Assembly: GCA_963457665.1 (NCBI GenBank)
Contig: OY735227.1
Span: 48,136,252 to 48,200,251 of the forward strand
DNA length: 64,000 bases
Direction: 5' to 3'
DNA from: Thysanoteuthis rhombus
Lineage: Eukaryota; Mollusca; Cephalopoda; Oegopsida; Thysanoteuthidae
Below, piece after piece: positions 1 to 48,649 of this stretch. Below the pieces are notes generated by a model that saw only the letters and a list, made by a program, of their open reading frames with translations, was not told the origin of the DNA and did not search any database. How positions within the stretch are numbered: position 1 is the stretch's first letter; each line of letters opens with the position of its first letter. A program made the translations under genes and the position numbers.

Positions 1-2975
1 CTTATTTTGAATCTCTTCCCAGTTCTCTGCCAAAATAAAAAGATCAAGAACAAAGAAAATTCCTTTGTTAGAGAACAATCGTTACGTTTTTCACCATGGG
101 CCTCTTGTCCTAGATTACCAGACAATTCTCTGCCAGATTGAAGAGTTATAGAAAGAAATGTCCTCAGTTCGAGAACAATCATTGATTTTCGTGCTCCTAA
201 TCACCACTGGTCAAATGTCTTACTATTGGTTTCTCTTCCTAAATGAAAATATCCAGAACAAATTGATTCCCTGTTCCAGAGCAATCGTTGATTTTTTTAC
301 TGCTCATATCATCACCAGCTAGTAGTCTTGAATCACTCAGAAAAAAAAGATATGGAAAAAATACATTTCCTCAATAGTTGTATTTACACCGGCTGATCAA
401 TTGTTTTGAATCATCTCTGCTAGAATAAAGATTTCACCATCGACCAGTTTTCACGATCACAATCCGATTCTCTACCAGGTTAGAAAAATCCAGAACAAAG
501 TCATTTCCTCTGTTCAATAATAATCATTACTGTCTTTATCCCCTTCGGCCAAGTCTTTTGAACTCAACTCGATTCACTGCCAGAATAATAAGATCGAAAA
601 CAAAGAAATTTCTCCTGTTCAAGAACGATCGTTACTTTATCACCATCGGCCAATTATCTTGAAAAACAAGCTCTGCCAGGATGAAAAGATATCAAACTTC
701 GAGAACAATTGCTGCTTTGACTACGTTTATCACCATCGGCTAATTTCCCTGAACCACTATTCAGTTCTATGCCGGAACCAAAAGATTTGGGGCAAGATGT
801 TCCATTTTCGGGGACAATCGTTGGTTTTACTGCCTTTATCACCGATATCTTGAATATCTATCCGATTCTTTGTCCGGATAAAATGAACTAGAACAAAGAA
901 ATCCCCTGTCTTCGAAAATAATCATTGATTGTACTGCTTCAATTGTCTAAAAAGATTTTTAAAAGTACGTATATAACCATTGGTCAATGGTCTTGAATCA
1001 CTATCCGAACGAGCTCAGGGAAAAATGAATTTCAATTGTTCCTTGGTTAAACTGCCTTTATCACATACTACTTAATTCTCCAATTATCTTGAATAGGAAT
1101 TTGATTTACTACCAGAACGAAGAAATGCCCCCTGTTCGAACAGAATGGCTGCTTTTACTGCCATTATCACAATCAAAAGAAGGTTGGTTTTACTGGCATT
1201 ATCACTATCGATCAATTGTCTTTGAGAACAAAGTGTTCCATTTTCTCCCAGAATGAAAAGATCCAGAGCAAAGAAATTTAATCTGTTCAAGAACAAACGC
1301 CAATTATACTGCCTTCATCATGACCAGTCAATTATCTAGAATCACTATCCTCTTCCTGGCCTGAATAAAAAGATCTAGAACAAAGAAATTCCTTCTGAGC
1401 GAGAACAATAGTTGCATGTACTACCCTTATCCACATCAGCCAATTGGTTTGAATCACTATTCGATTTTCCACTCGGGGAAAAAGAAATGTTCTCTATTCG
1501 AGAACATTCGTAACTTAACTGGTGTGATCACCATCGGCAAATTGTCTTGGAAACCAAACTATCCGATTTTCTACTAGAATGGAACAACCCAGAAGAGGAA
1601 ATTTTCTCTAGTTACTTTTACAGCCTTTATCACCATCAGCTTAATGACATCATCTCTTCATTCATTATCAGATTTTCTGCCCGAATAAATGATCCAGAAC
1701 AAAGAAATTTTTGCTACTCCAAAACAACCGTTGATTTTACTGCCTTTATTACCACTGGCCTATTGTCTTGAATCACTTCGATTCTCTGTCAGAATAAAAA
1801 AAATATTGAGAACAAAGAAATGTTCTTTGTTTGTGAACAACTGTTAATTTTACGGCCTTTATTACCATCAGCCTATCGTCTTGAATCAGTATGATATCCA
1901 GAACAAAGAAATTTCACCACAACTGTTGCTTTTACTGCCTTCATCACCACCAGCCAATTGTAAAGTTCGATTCTGTACCAGAATGAAATGATTCAGACCA
2001 AATAGATTTCCTCTATCTTACTGCCTTTCACCTTTGCCACCTTTCACAAATTGTCTTGAATTATCATCTGATTCTCTGCAAGAAGAAAAATTCAAGAACT
2101 AGCTAATTTTTTCTATTCAAGAACAATCCTTGCTTTTACTGTCTTTGCTATCATCATCCACTTTACTTGAATTACTACTCGATACTTTAACTGGATAAAA
2201 TAATCTAGGACAAAAAAATCCTCGTTTCGAAAAACTATCGTCTCTTTAATTACTTTTATCGCCATTGGCATTTTGTGTTAAAAAACTATTTGGGGCAGGA
2301 TAAAAAGATCATGAACAACGATATTCCCTCTGTTCGAGAACAATCTTTGTTTTAACTGCTTTTAACACATTCAAACAATTGTCTTGGATTAATTTCTGAT
2401 TCTCTGCAACTGTAAAAAAATGCAGAACAAAGATACTCCCTCTTATCTAGATTAATTGTTACCTTAACGGCCCATAAAACCATCAGCCAATTGTTTTGAG
2501 TCACTATCCAGTTCTCTTTCAAAAAATGTAAAAATCCGAAACGAATTCTATTTGACTGCTTTCCTTCACCATCGACAACTTCTCTTGAGAAACTATCCGA
2601 TTTTTGCAAGAAGGAAATGATCGATGAGGAGGAAGTTTCCTCTGTTCGATAACAATAGTTGATTTTACTGCATTTAGCACCATCGGCCAGTTGTCGTGAA
2701 TCTCTGTCCGTTTCATTGCCACAATAATAAAATAATAGTCTAGAATCAAGTAATATCCTATTTTAGAACCAAGAACCAAGTAATATCCTATTTTCGAATG
2801 TTTACTTCATCACCATCCCCCAGTTGTTATAGATCATTATTGGGTTCTCTGCCAGATTTGAAAGATTGACTACAAGAATTCCTGTTTGCTTTCAAAATCT
2901 CGATCATAATCAGCCAATTGTCTTGAATTACTATTCGATTCTCTGCCAGAATAAAAAGGCATAGAAGAAAGAAAA
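1..2975. repeat. Degenerate satellite array, unit about 110-120 bp
   Basis: Recurring phrases in fixed order: GTTCGAGAACAATCGTTG, TTTTACTGCCTTTATCACC, ATCGGCCAATTGTCTTGAAT, CGATTCTCTGCCAGAATAA, GATCCAGAACAAAGAAAT. Roughly 25 diverged units with indels; the array runs off the left edge. The many short open frames here are by-products. No gene seen. Confidence 0.85.
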
Positions 2976-4129
2976 TCTCTTTTATATCATATCACATCAT
3001 CTCAAAGCAATAGGCAACGTAAAAGGTTGGGAAAATAGTCTCCCATAAATTGAATGAAATACTTCCTGACAGTGCAGAGACCACAAACCTCTCAGCTGAC
3101 AGTGAATTAGCTTAGAGAATTAGAATATGAAGTTTTGCAGTAACCTCCATATCTACCTGACATTTCTCTTACAGATAATCATCTTCCCCAGCATTTTGAA
3201 CTTTATATCCACAATAAAAAGCCTCGTAATTCATGCTTTTATCTTGGGAATTTTATGGACAAAGCATATTATTGTTAGAGGATTGTTGGGAGAAGTTTAT
3301 TGCTTCAAACGGGTCTGGTATTCGCCATTTTTGTAGTATAAATCATTCTTCATCTTACAATTAAAAAAACGACATTTCGTAAGTAAAAACCGATTAAAAA
3401 GCGTTCTATGTTTGCAGATATTGTTTTCATTCTAATTGAGCATATTTATAAGCGAAAATTAAAATTGAACCCTTGTTAACAAATATACCAAGATATTTAC
3501 AAACACTTGGGTAAAAGGCAAGATGCATTATGATTTACTAAATATTTTTTGTTTTTTTTATAGACTTGTACTCCATCATCTGTGTACATATGAAGACTAT
3601 CTATGACTCCGTTATATTATTGATATTAATACTCATGTCATTACCTTTATTAATCAGTTGTACCTTTTGTTTCAGATGTTATAATACTAGATATAAATAT
3701 TGAGATTTTAGCAATTTTAGACCTTTTGTGATTGCACATATGCACAAGCACACTATTGTTCCAACAGTTTCCGAAATATCAACGCCATTCCGACACTAAT
3801 TATTGCGTCTTAACGCTGAGTGTTGAGTTTAGAGACAGTTTTGAAAAAAGTTGATTCCTGAAGGTTTTTCGACAGGTGGTTTTATTCGCAATGTAATCGC
3901 GTAATCACACTTGCTGAAGCTGCTCGCAAAATTCGGAAGTGGAAAGGAAATGAAACAATATCTGACCCCAAAGATTTAAAGGTTAGTGATTTGTCCCTTG
4001 AAATAGAGCTCAAAATTGAACGATAATCATTTGTCAATTATGATGGTTTCAAACAATAGGTAGAGGCGAACCCAAACTACTGCTCTGAAATACGAAAATG
4101 CTTTTGATATACAAATATTTTATCATTTT
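2976..4129. other. Intergenic, nothing recognised
   Basis: AT-rich, short broken frames only, no domain motif or repeat structure I can support. Confidence 0.5.
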
Positions 4130-4408
4130 CTGTAGATTGAAGGGTCCTAAATTTGGCTATGGCTTCAGCCGCCCTGGTTGGGTTCCACATATAACATTAC
4201 TACTTACTCGGCCCCTTTTTAATATAATAACTTGGAAGCGACTAGCTCCGAATGTGACATCAATCCTTGCGTTATTTTACCCATAGCTAGGGGGTAAAAT
4301 GGATTCATGCCTTTTCCACGGGAATTAGTGCAAAGTGAACACAAACAGACTCAATTGGAATTTGAACTCCATGCCGTTACCTATTCGGCCACCTGGGACC
4401 TCCTGAAA
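4130..4408 (-). mobile_element. tRNA-derived SINE
   Basis: On the minus strand, A-box-like TGGCCGAATAG (4391-4381) and B-box-like GTTCAAATTCC (4367-4357) form a tRNA-like pol III head, somewhat closer together than in a true tRNA. The tail (GGAAAAGGCATGAATCC, then GGGCCGAGTAAG) has a diverged match at 41.08-41.25 kb. Boundaries are approximate. Confidence 0.5.
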
Positions 4409-5509
4409 AACACCTATTGCACAGTTCCTTTTGTTTTATCGCAACGAGAAACCTATACGTCCGTCCATCAAGGAGTCCAGTACCGAAGGGTAGAAAAGGG
4501 GCTTTTATTCATTTGACACAACAAATGTTCATTTATCATTAGGTATGGAAATCCACGACTGACATGACAAAAGATATCATCCGAATCCAACCCTATAAGC
4601 GTTGCTACCATCGGAGAAAAATATTTTGTTTACCACCATCACATTCAGACAGTTCACATGAAGAAGGTCATAAGATGGACCGGCCGAAAAAACTTCAATT
4701 TGACAGCATAACCTCATTCCATGTCAATGCACTTCCCCCGGTGCCCCTCTATTAATTACATAGATCAAACTTCATACAGTGAAAATTTCAGATAAAAATT
4801 TAGCAAATATCTGGGTCAAACTAAAGACTGATTAAGTCACCCGTACGCATTTTCAGATTTCTATTCTAAAATGTTAGCACATTAGAAAGATACATTTGCT
4901 GCTCTTTCTTTTTTATATAATCTAAACAAAACCTTTGGGTACGCCGGATAGTACTACTGATTACACCAGGTAGTGCTACTAATTTTTTATGGAGAGTTTG
5001 CTGGGTGACGCCCTCTTAGGATGGTTCGTCGGGTACTGCTTACAATTTCAGTTTAATTTTTCTACAGTATGATATGTGAAAAAAAAAACTTCCAATGGTC
5101 GTGAGAAGGTTTATTGATATTTAAAAAGTTTTTCGAACGATTGATCTCCCAGTTGTTTATTTTGTTCACATGACGTTTCAACCGATCCATTCAAAGGCCT
5201 TCTTCGTGTGTACGATGCGAATGTAATGGTCGTGAATTCCTTTTTCAAAAAACAGGAACGATTATAACGTAGGACTCGGATGTTTTTCGTCCCTTTCCTC
5301 GTTAGGCCAGAATTTCCATACTTTATCTCTGTTCAAGAGTGGAAAACAAATCAAGAATTCTGCTCTGACATATACACTCAGTAGTATCAATACAGATAAC
5401 AAGAAGGAGTTTAATTGTTGGAAAATCTCTTTAAAGAACAGAAACTGTCAAAAAATCATTGAAAGACAAAAACCGACATAAAATCATTTAAAAAAAAAAA
5501 GAGTCGAAA
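4409..5509. other. Intergenic downstream of hemocyanin, nothing recognised
   Basis: Short frames without family motifs. Poly-A/T runs near 5080 and 5490. No promoter or RNA gene identified. Confidence 0.45.
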
Positions 5510-5670
5510 TACTTTGCTTCATATGAATTTTATTGAAGTGAAGAGGATTCATGTTACCCCAAAGTCTATCAAGCTTTTTACCATTGGCATCCTGAAAAGC
5601 ACGCCAAGAATTTTTCGGTAAATCTTTCCAGGCGTGCAAAGAATATTCCAAGAGAGGAACAAAGGTCTCT

Positions 5671-5690
<20 letters not shown>
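5510..5690 (-). CDS. Hemocyanin terminal exon: last codons, stop and 3' UTR
   Basis: Acceptor TTTTTTTCTAACAG at 5691 follows a clean pyrimidine tract. A phase 1 entry completes a Gly codon and adds TQHRQ, then TAA at 5673-5671. About 140 nt later comes AATAAA (minus strand, 5534-5529), with a T-rich stretch beyond. Stop, signal and downstream element in this order make a good terminal exon, but the link across a 3.7-kb intron is inferred from phase and strand only. Confidence 0.6.
5529..5534 (-). terminator. Poly(A) signal AATAAA of the hemocyanin gene
   Basis: AATAAA on the minus strand, about 137 nt after the proposed stop, followed about 30 nt later by a run of T. Cleavage is likely near 5510. 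Confidence 0.55.
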
Positions 5691-41677
<35,987 letters not shown>

Positions 41678-41715
41678 CAACTTCCTACCCACCAGTCTAG
41701 CAATGTAGACTGCTC

Positions 41716-41747
41716 TGATGAGCTCATCTCGAACACTGCTTTTTATA
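41716..41747 (-). promoter_or_regulatory. Hemocyanin core promoter: TATA box and initiator
   Basis: TATAAAA lies at 41747-41741 on the minus strand. An initiator-like TCAG follows, with its A at 41716, 31 nt downstream of the first T of the box, which is the canonical spacing. This gives a 5' UTR of about 39 nt before the first ATG at 41677. The motifs and spacing are visible; the start site is inferred. Confidence 0.55.
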
Positions 41748-41749
41748 AG

Positions 41750-43230
41750 AATTTGCCAACTTCGATAAGCATCTTTCTTTATGAGCAAGTTCAAAGAATG
41801 CAACTTCTTGCTCTTTGATTTTATCAGTATTTAAAACTAGAAGTGACGTGAATGATTTGTGATGCTTTGAAATTTGATATTAGTAACTGAAATTTACTGC
41901 TGAAATTTAAACTGATTATATATACATATTTGTGTATGTGTGTGTGTATATATTTATTTTCAATTGTCGCAAAATATGACATGAACGTATTAGTTTTAAA
42001 TTTATGAATTTGTTTGTTCAGTCCATCATAGAAGTACTCAAATGTTTTGAGTGAATTCTGTTTATCTTTGTCTCTTGGACCGGTCCAAGGGTTCCTCGTG
42101 TCCCTGCAAACTGAACTACGGTGCTCTTCAAAGTATAGTAGTGCCATTTGCATTATCTATGTTTTACAAATAACTTAAATAATGTTTGAAATGTGATTTA
42201 TTAACTAAAATAGGCTACTGTAGAAAAAGATTTTAAAAAGTGTCACAGCACCTGATTGATCTTGGCTCAATATTCAACACCATGGTAGGTTAAATAATGA
42301 ATGAGTGATGAGCACAATCATGGATTTAGTGGTCATATTGGGCACCATATCGAAAAAGAACCAGGAAGACACCATGGGGTTTTTAATATAACTTACCTGC
42401 ATTTATTCCTGGTCAAATGCTAATGCTCTTGGACAAGCAGAGTTTAGATAAAATCAAATCTGTATTTATGTAATTACTTTGATATTGCATCATATTGATA
42501 TCAACAATAGACAGGGAAAGAAACATCGAAAAGAACAAGCCAGACAAATGAAATTATAAATTCAATCCAGGCGCTGTGATAACAATCTACTTGGATGGTA
42601 AAATTATGCTAGGCCTATTGGGTGTTGAAAAAGTTGATATTTCGATTCTTGTCTTCACCATGGGGGAGACAAAGCTGTTAAAATTCCCTCTGTAGTGGCG
42701 AAATAATAGCTCGAACTATATTTAATGAAATAAGTACCTAGGATATCAATAATTTGGTACAATAGATGTGTTTTAATACTATCAGTACAAACACTTGGAG
42801 AGGTTCTAGTGAGATGGGTTATTCTTGAAAATCTCTAAAATGATTGCAAAAAGTTCCTAACAATGATACCTAGCTTTTGAAAGTACTGCATGCCTACTAC
42901 CACACAAAAGTAAGTACAGTTACGACAGAGAGATAAAGTCGGAATCTGTAGTATTCATTAGAAGACTTACTTATTTTCTCCTTTATTGATGAAGATGTGA
43001 ACGAAAAACAAAAAAAGACGTGGAGGACCTAAAGGGAAAGATTGCTGAAAATCGAACCCGAGATCAATTTTAATTTAATACGAGAATAAACACTGAAAGT
43101 TTTCGTTTCCAGGGATCGCAAATGTTTTTTGAGAAAGTTACTTTACCGAATACATTTTTTCCAAATCCAGAAACATGGGAAATAAGAGATGATTACGGAG
43201 CAGCTAAGGTGATTGCTCTTTAACTATGAA
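41750..43230. other. Upstream of hemocyanin: no gene recognised
   Basis: Would hold distal regulatory DNA of the gene. Short frames only; a small TATG/GTGT-rich run near 41930. Confidence 0.4.
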
Positions 43231-43291
43231 GCAAAATCGATAGAAAAAATATCCAAATCGATTATTTGGATATTTTTTCTATCGATTTTGC
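43231..43291. repeat. Perfect palindrome, 28-bp arms, 5-nt loop
   Basis: Arm 43231-43258 (GCAAAATCGATAGAAAAAAT... ending CCAAAT) is the exact reverse complement of 43264-43291; loop CGATT. A third partial copy (AAAAAATATCCAAAT) follows at about 43322-43336. No mismatches. Confidence 0.9.
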
Positions 43292-43337
43292 ATAAGAATT
43301 AAAGAATATAAAAAAATATAAAAAAATATCCAAATAC

Positions 43338-44520
43338 GAATAGATCTAAGAGAAGATACTCGTCAGCAGTCATTGAAATCATTCTCAAAGCTCAAAAACT
43401 TCAGAACTATTGGGAAGAAAACGAGTAACTAGCGTGTTCGAATCAAATGGAGACCTGACAGCGGATAGGGATCGAATTGTCGAACATACCAAGGAATTTT
43501 ACAAAAACCATTATCCCAACAAAGGACACAGAAAAATGAACAGAAAACGCAAGCCGAGAGTAATCAACCAACAAAAGAAAGGCCCCTTGACCCAATGATA
43601 TCATCATTGACCTACTCGAAAATGCTGGAAAAGTCATCGCTAGGAAACTAACCATTCTCTTCAACGTATGTTCCAATCAAAGTAAAGTCCTAGACGATTG
43701 GGACAGCGCAATCATAATGCTGTAATACAAAAAGGGAACCCGAAAGACAAAAACTACAGGCCAATAAGCTTGCTCAAGTGTATCTACTAACTCATCACCA
43801 AAGTGATCACCAACCGAATCACCAAAATGCTTGGTGAAAACCAGCCGCGGAACAAGATGGCTTCAGAAAAGGCTACTCAATCATAGTCCATCTCCATTCA
43901 GTAAACTTATTAGAGGAAGAAGCAGAATAAAGAATGCGCTCGCTGTAGCATTTGTTGACTTTAAAAAGGTCTTCGACTCAGTGGAAATCCCCAAAATCAT
44001 CGAGGAAATACAAGATGTAGACCCTGTATATGTCAGAGTAGTGCAACATATCTAACGACTACAGTTCCTTCATCGGGCGAGATAAAGACTCTGAGGCCTT
44101 TTAAATTAGAAAAAGGGTTAGATAAGAGGATACCAACCAACCTAAACTCTTAACAGCCTGCCTTGATGTGATCTTCCGAAACCTAGACTGGGAGCACAAA
44201 GGAATCAGAATAGACGGCAAATACTTGAGTAATCTCTGATTTGCTGACGACATCGTCCTCTTTGATAGAACTTTCACGATCTCTAAATAATGCTAGACTA
44301 ACTGAAGCGAGCAAGAAAGTTGGCCTCTATATGAATTTCAGCAAAATGAATGTCATGTTCTAGACACGTACTGATGACATGAACACAACGATCAAAATCC
44401 TCAAAAGAAGAAGAAATCAAGCGAAGAATCTCACCAAGTTAGCAAACTTTCGTTAGAGCAATCTCCCTAGTCTTGAAATGAAAGGCTTACAACCAATGCA
44501 TAGCCGCAATGATTAGAGCC
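43338..44520 (+). mobile_element. RTE-like LINE internal fragment
   Basis: Follows the 14.6-16.8 kb element from the pre-RT linker (ATACTCGTCAGCAGTCATTG) through motif A (AFVDFKKVFDSV) and a decayed motif B, to CAAAAGAAGAAGAAATCAAG. Many frameshifts. Ends before the element's 3' terminus. Confidence 0.7.
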
Positions 44521-45279
44521 ACCAGGCAAAAAGTTGGTCACGAATTCAATCAATGTGGATTTTACATATCAGTTTTCACTCCTAATTTTCTTTTTTGTTC
44601 TTTTTACGATAAAAAAATAAAGTCAACTCCAGTTTTGACGTTTGACAACTGTAAAATCCTCCGTTCTCTGCTTAAGCAATGAGATACGTTTTTAAAATGA
44701 TAAAGTATATAGTCGTATTTTACTTACATTAAATAAGACTAAAACAAATATAAGACACATAAAACCTGGGTGTTGGCAAGGATTTTGATTTCTTCCTATC
44801 AATGCTACAACTATTTTACGTGCTATGAATTGGCAGCAAAAGCTATTGTACCCGTTGTCAGTCTTGATATTCAAAACCTGTAACTTTCTGATCAACTGGA
44901 TAAAAACTCATTATCAACTTTTTTGAAAATCTGCTGGGAATTATTTGGACAAGTATCCTCATGTCTGTTATTTTGATAACCACCTTTTGGTCATTCTCCA
45001 GAAAGAGTGGAGATTGCACCAGCTAGAACGTAATGCTCGAAACCATAAAAGGGGGGATATCACTTCGAATAACTAATTGGAAAATTTCAATAATCAATCT
45101 CAACTCTTCTGGTAACCGGAAGGCCGGAAAGAGGGCCGGTTGGAATGTAGAAATAAAAAAATAAAGATGAAAATGATTATCCGTGTATCATAAATCTATT
45201 ATCGTTATCTGCTTATAGCCTGATCGAGTGTGTCGAGGGGCTGGTTACAAGCTGTTATAGTAATTGTTAATGAGACCTA

Positions 45280-45330
45280 CTTTTGGCTTGACAGGCCAGT
45301 CTTGAGCACTCTACCACTTGGGCACAGTGA
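45280..45330 (-). repeat. tRNA-like SINE head
   Basis: Minus strand GTGCCCAAGTGGTAGAGTGC followed by TCAAGACTGG resembles the A-box arm of a tRNA. No convincing B box or cloverleaf, so not called a tRNA. Confidence 0.3.
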
Positions 45331-45437
45331 TCGGTTATCTGGTTATAATATAACAATGGAAACAACAAGGATGTGATAACTACAAGACAGATTTCCATCG
45401 CTATCCAAAAGTAAAGCGTTCCTATTGAACCTTTTGC

Positions 45438-45695
45438 TTGCAGAAAGTCAGAAAACGAAGACTAATTCATACTGAAATTATTTTGAGCTTACTTTATTTA
45501 ATAAGCTTACGTGGGGTTTTCATTACGATTAATAGGGTTCCAATTGTTGCAGAAAAGCGTGACGAAGAAAGTTTGAAATACGGCGAACCACAACCTTCAG
45601 CATCGAAGCTGGCAGATATAGAAGGTCTGGGATTGCTGGAACGATTCTACCACATAGATATATTAAAGGGAGCAATTCGGAATTTAGGAGAGTAA
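45438..45695 (+). other. Unidentified open frame, possible exon or old element piece
   Basis: 85 codons. The second half (VAEKRDEESLKYGEPQPSA, then LGLLERFYHIDIL) has a protein-like composition and starts at a possible acceptor (CCAATTGTTGCAG). No family recognised, no partner exon. Confidence 0.2.
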
Positions 45696-45997
45696 AGGGC
45701 GTTCCTAGGCTAAAAACTAAGTCGTACAAAAAGAAGAAACGAAGGAAATACGATTGAATATATTATATTAGAGTCTGAAATCAAGACTAATTGCAGTGAA
45801 CATCGAGCTCAAGGGACTCTCTAGATTACTTGAAAAATTTTAAAAATTGAGTTTGTTATATTTTCAAAGTAAAATTGAAGTAGCATTATTATAGCATGTC
45901 ATATTTGATGAAAATTTATTGTTCTTCATTAAAGAGAAATTCTTGTCACTGATATTATTTATTGTTGATTCAAATTTTTCTCTTTGATTCAAAACTG

Positions 45998-48168
45998 TCA
46001 TCATCAGTCTTTTAACCTCCGCCACATTTCTCTATCATGGGCGTCGTGGGGCCAGTATTTTCTGAATTTGTCTAGTTAATCTCCCCATCTTGTATTTTGT
46101 CGGCCTCGGTTTTGCATGTGGTCTCTAGGGATCCATGTTGCGAGTCGTGATGTCCATCGGTTGTCTTTCATTCTCGCAAGATGACCAGCCCATTGCCTTT
46201 TGAATTTTCCAATGGATTCTATGATGTCTCGGACCCCCGTTTTCCTTCTGATATATTGTGCTATCTTGTGATCTCTCCGTGTAAGATTCTCTCATGTGCA
46301 CACTGCATGCTTCTCATTTTGCAGGTTAATCTTTTGGTTAGGTTCCATTTTTCAGCTCCATAAGTGACTGTTGGGGGGATGCATTGGTTGTATACTGTTC
46401 TTTTTAGGATTATTGAGATCGTCTTGTTTTTTAAGCTTTTCCGACAGCTTGCAATCCAAGGTAATTCTCCACTTAATTTCCTCTTCTTTTGTGGGCTTCA
46501 TAGAGATTTGTTGTCCTAAGGAGATGTAGTGGTCTACTTTCCCTAGTTTTGCATCATTGATTTTGACAGTTATGTCTTTATTCTCGATGTGATTGTTACA
46601 GATGACTTTTGTTTTACTGAAGTTCATGTGTAGGTCGACTCTTTTGCCTTCTTCGTTTTGTTCATCTAGCATTAGTTGGAGGTCGTATAGGTCCTCTGCA
46701 GAATCATCTGCAAATCTGAATGTGCTCAGATATTCACCGTCTATTTTGATTCCTCTATTTTCCCAGTCCAGGTTACCGAAGATCATCTCGAGGCAGGCTG
46801 TGAAGAGTTTGGGTGAGCTGGTATCGCCTTGTCTTACTCCTTTTTGGAGTTGGAAGGGTTCAGAGTCTTTATGTAGCCTGATAAAGGAGTTGCTTTGATT
46901 GTATATATGTTGCTGTACTTTGACGTTCAAAGGCTCCAAAATCATCATGGGAGGTTCAATGTAAAAGTGGGACAAGGAAACGAACGCTTTGTTGGAGAAT
47001 TCGGATACAGAAGACGGAATGAGAGAGGTGAAGACCTGGTAAACTTTGCAACCGCAAACGACTTAAAAATTATGAATACATTCTTCAAAAAGAAACCCAA
47101 TAGAAAATGGACTTGGAAGAGTCCCAACCATGAAACCAAAAACGAAATAGACTACATTTTAACGGACAAAAGCCACACCATCAAAGACATTGAAATTCTA
47201 AACCAAATGAACATAGAAAGCGACCATAGAATGACAAGGTGTAATATGCAAGTAAACACCAATAAAGAACGCAGAAGAATGTTCCACACCAAACTGCAAC
47301 CACTGAACGTACCAAATGAACTCAGCCAACCCTTTAAGCTAGAATTTAAAAATAGATTCAAAATCCTTACCGATGAAAACGACACCAATATCAACGAACT
47401 CCACAGCAAAATAACAACTTCTCTAATAGAAGCTGCCACTATGTTTAAACCAAGAAATACCTGGACCATTAGTAAAATCTCAGACGAAACCAGGAAACTC
47501 TTTGAAAAGCACAGAAACCCCAAACCACCACAAACAACAAAAGAAAAAATTGAAGAGGTCGAATTGAAGAAAACAATCAAAAAGAAACTAAGAGAAGACA
47601 AAAGAAGATATACGACAGCAATCATCGAAACCACTCTCAAAAAACATCGAGGCTTCAGAGCAATAAACAAAGCTCTCACTATAGGCCACAAACAAATAAC
47701 TAGAAAACTCGAAGAAAACGGAGACATAACAACAAACAGAGACAGAATTGTCGAACGCACCCAAGAATTCTACGAAGAACTCTATTCTTCAAGACATGGG
47801 CAACTAAGCATCGACCAGGATACGCAAGACGCTGAGAAGCTGACGAGGGCTTCCCAGAAGTTACACACTGGGAGGTAAAACAAGCTATCAAACAAACAAA
47901 AAAAGGAAAGCCACCTGGACCAGATAACATCACCATCGATCTACTCAAAAAAAGCTGGTAAGATCGTCTACAAAACACAAGCTAATCTGTTCAACTTGTG
48001 TCTAAAACAGAGTAGAATCCAAAAAGAATGAACACAACCATCATAATGCTTCTAGATAAAAAAGGAAACACCAAAGACCTCAACAACTACAGGCCTATAA
48101 GCCTACACAATTGCATTTTTAACTGTTCACAAAAATCATCACCAACTGGATTCAAAACTCGGTAAATT
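45998..48168 (-). mobile_element. RTE-like LINE with inverted 5' part (twin-priming structure)
   Basis: Two parts of the same LINE meet head to head at about 46932-46937. Minus-strand part, 46932 down to 45998: VKVQQHIYNQ, RQGDTSSPKLF, FRFADDS and the C-terminal region to a CATCATCAGTCTTTTA 3' end. Plus-strand part, 46937 to about 48168: endonuclease MGGFNVKVGQGN, NEIDYILTDK, ESDHRM, long linker, to RT start CTCAACAACTACAGGCCTAT. Relative to the 14.6-16.8 kb copy, about 185 bp between the parts is missing. A 5' truncated, internally inverted insertion. Confidence 0.75.
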
Positions 48169-48649
48169 TCTATATCTAACATATTATCATTATACCGTTT
48201 CAATGCCAAATTTGGTTTATTAAAGTAAAAGTAACATTAATTTTATTTAACTGTCGAGGTGGCTATGGGACAAAAAAGGTTGAGAACCACTGACTTTTCT
48301 TGATAGTCAAATCTTTTTAGAAATAACAAAAAGCATCAAAATAAATGTCATGTGTCTACGTTGCGTTATCGCCATTCCATAAAAACGACCAGCTTTTTAG
48401 GAAATATAGATTTCATTCAGATAGCATCGCAAGTCTGCAATATCTGATAATGGACTTTGATTTGTGTGCCCAACTAAACTTTCAAAAAAACAGATTGACA
48501 GAGATAATTGATGATTTAATATGTATTTGTATGGCTCTTTTAGTCTTGACACTTAGTCTTACCAGTTTCAGGACTTTGAGCTGCTATGCCTGGGCGTTCA
48601 CTTGTACACCTTTCTCCTTATTTTTGCTTACTGGATTACACATTGTATT

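Noticed and set aside
1-2975. CRISPR-like regular repeats
   Set aside because: Units are long, diverged, without conserved short repeats and unique spacers, in a eukaryotic genome; an ordinary satellite.
4357-4391. Possible tRNA gene
   Set aside because: A and B boxes are too close and there is no acceptor stem; better explained as a SINE head.
45280-45330. Possible tRNA gene
   Set aside because: Only an A-box-like arm; no B box or cloverleaf.
47152-47760. 202-codon minus-strand frame with hydrophobic, membrane-like composition
   Set aside because: Exact antisense of the Lys-rich LINE linker on the plus strand, which produces Leu/Phe/Ser-rich shadows.
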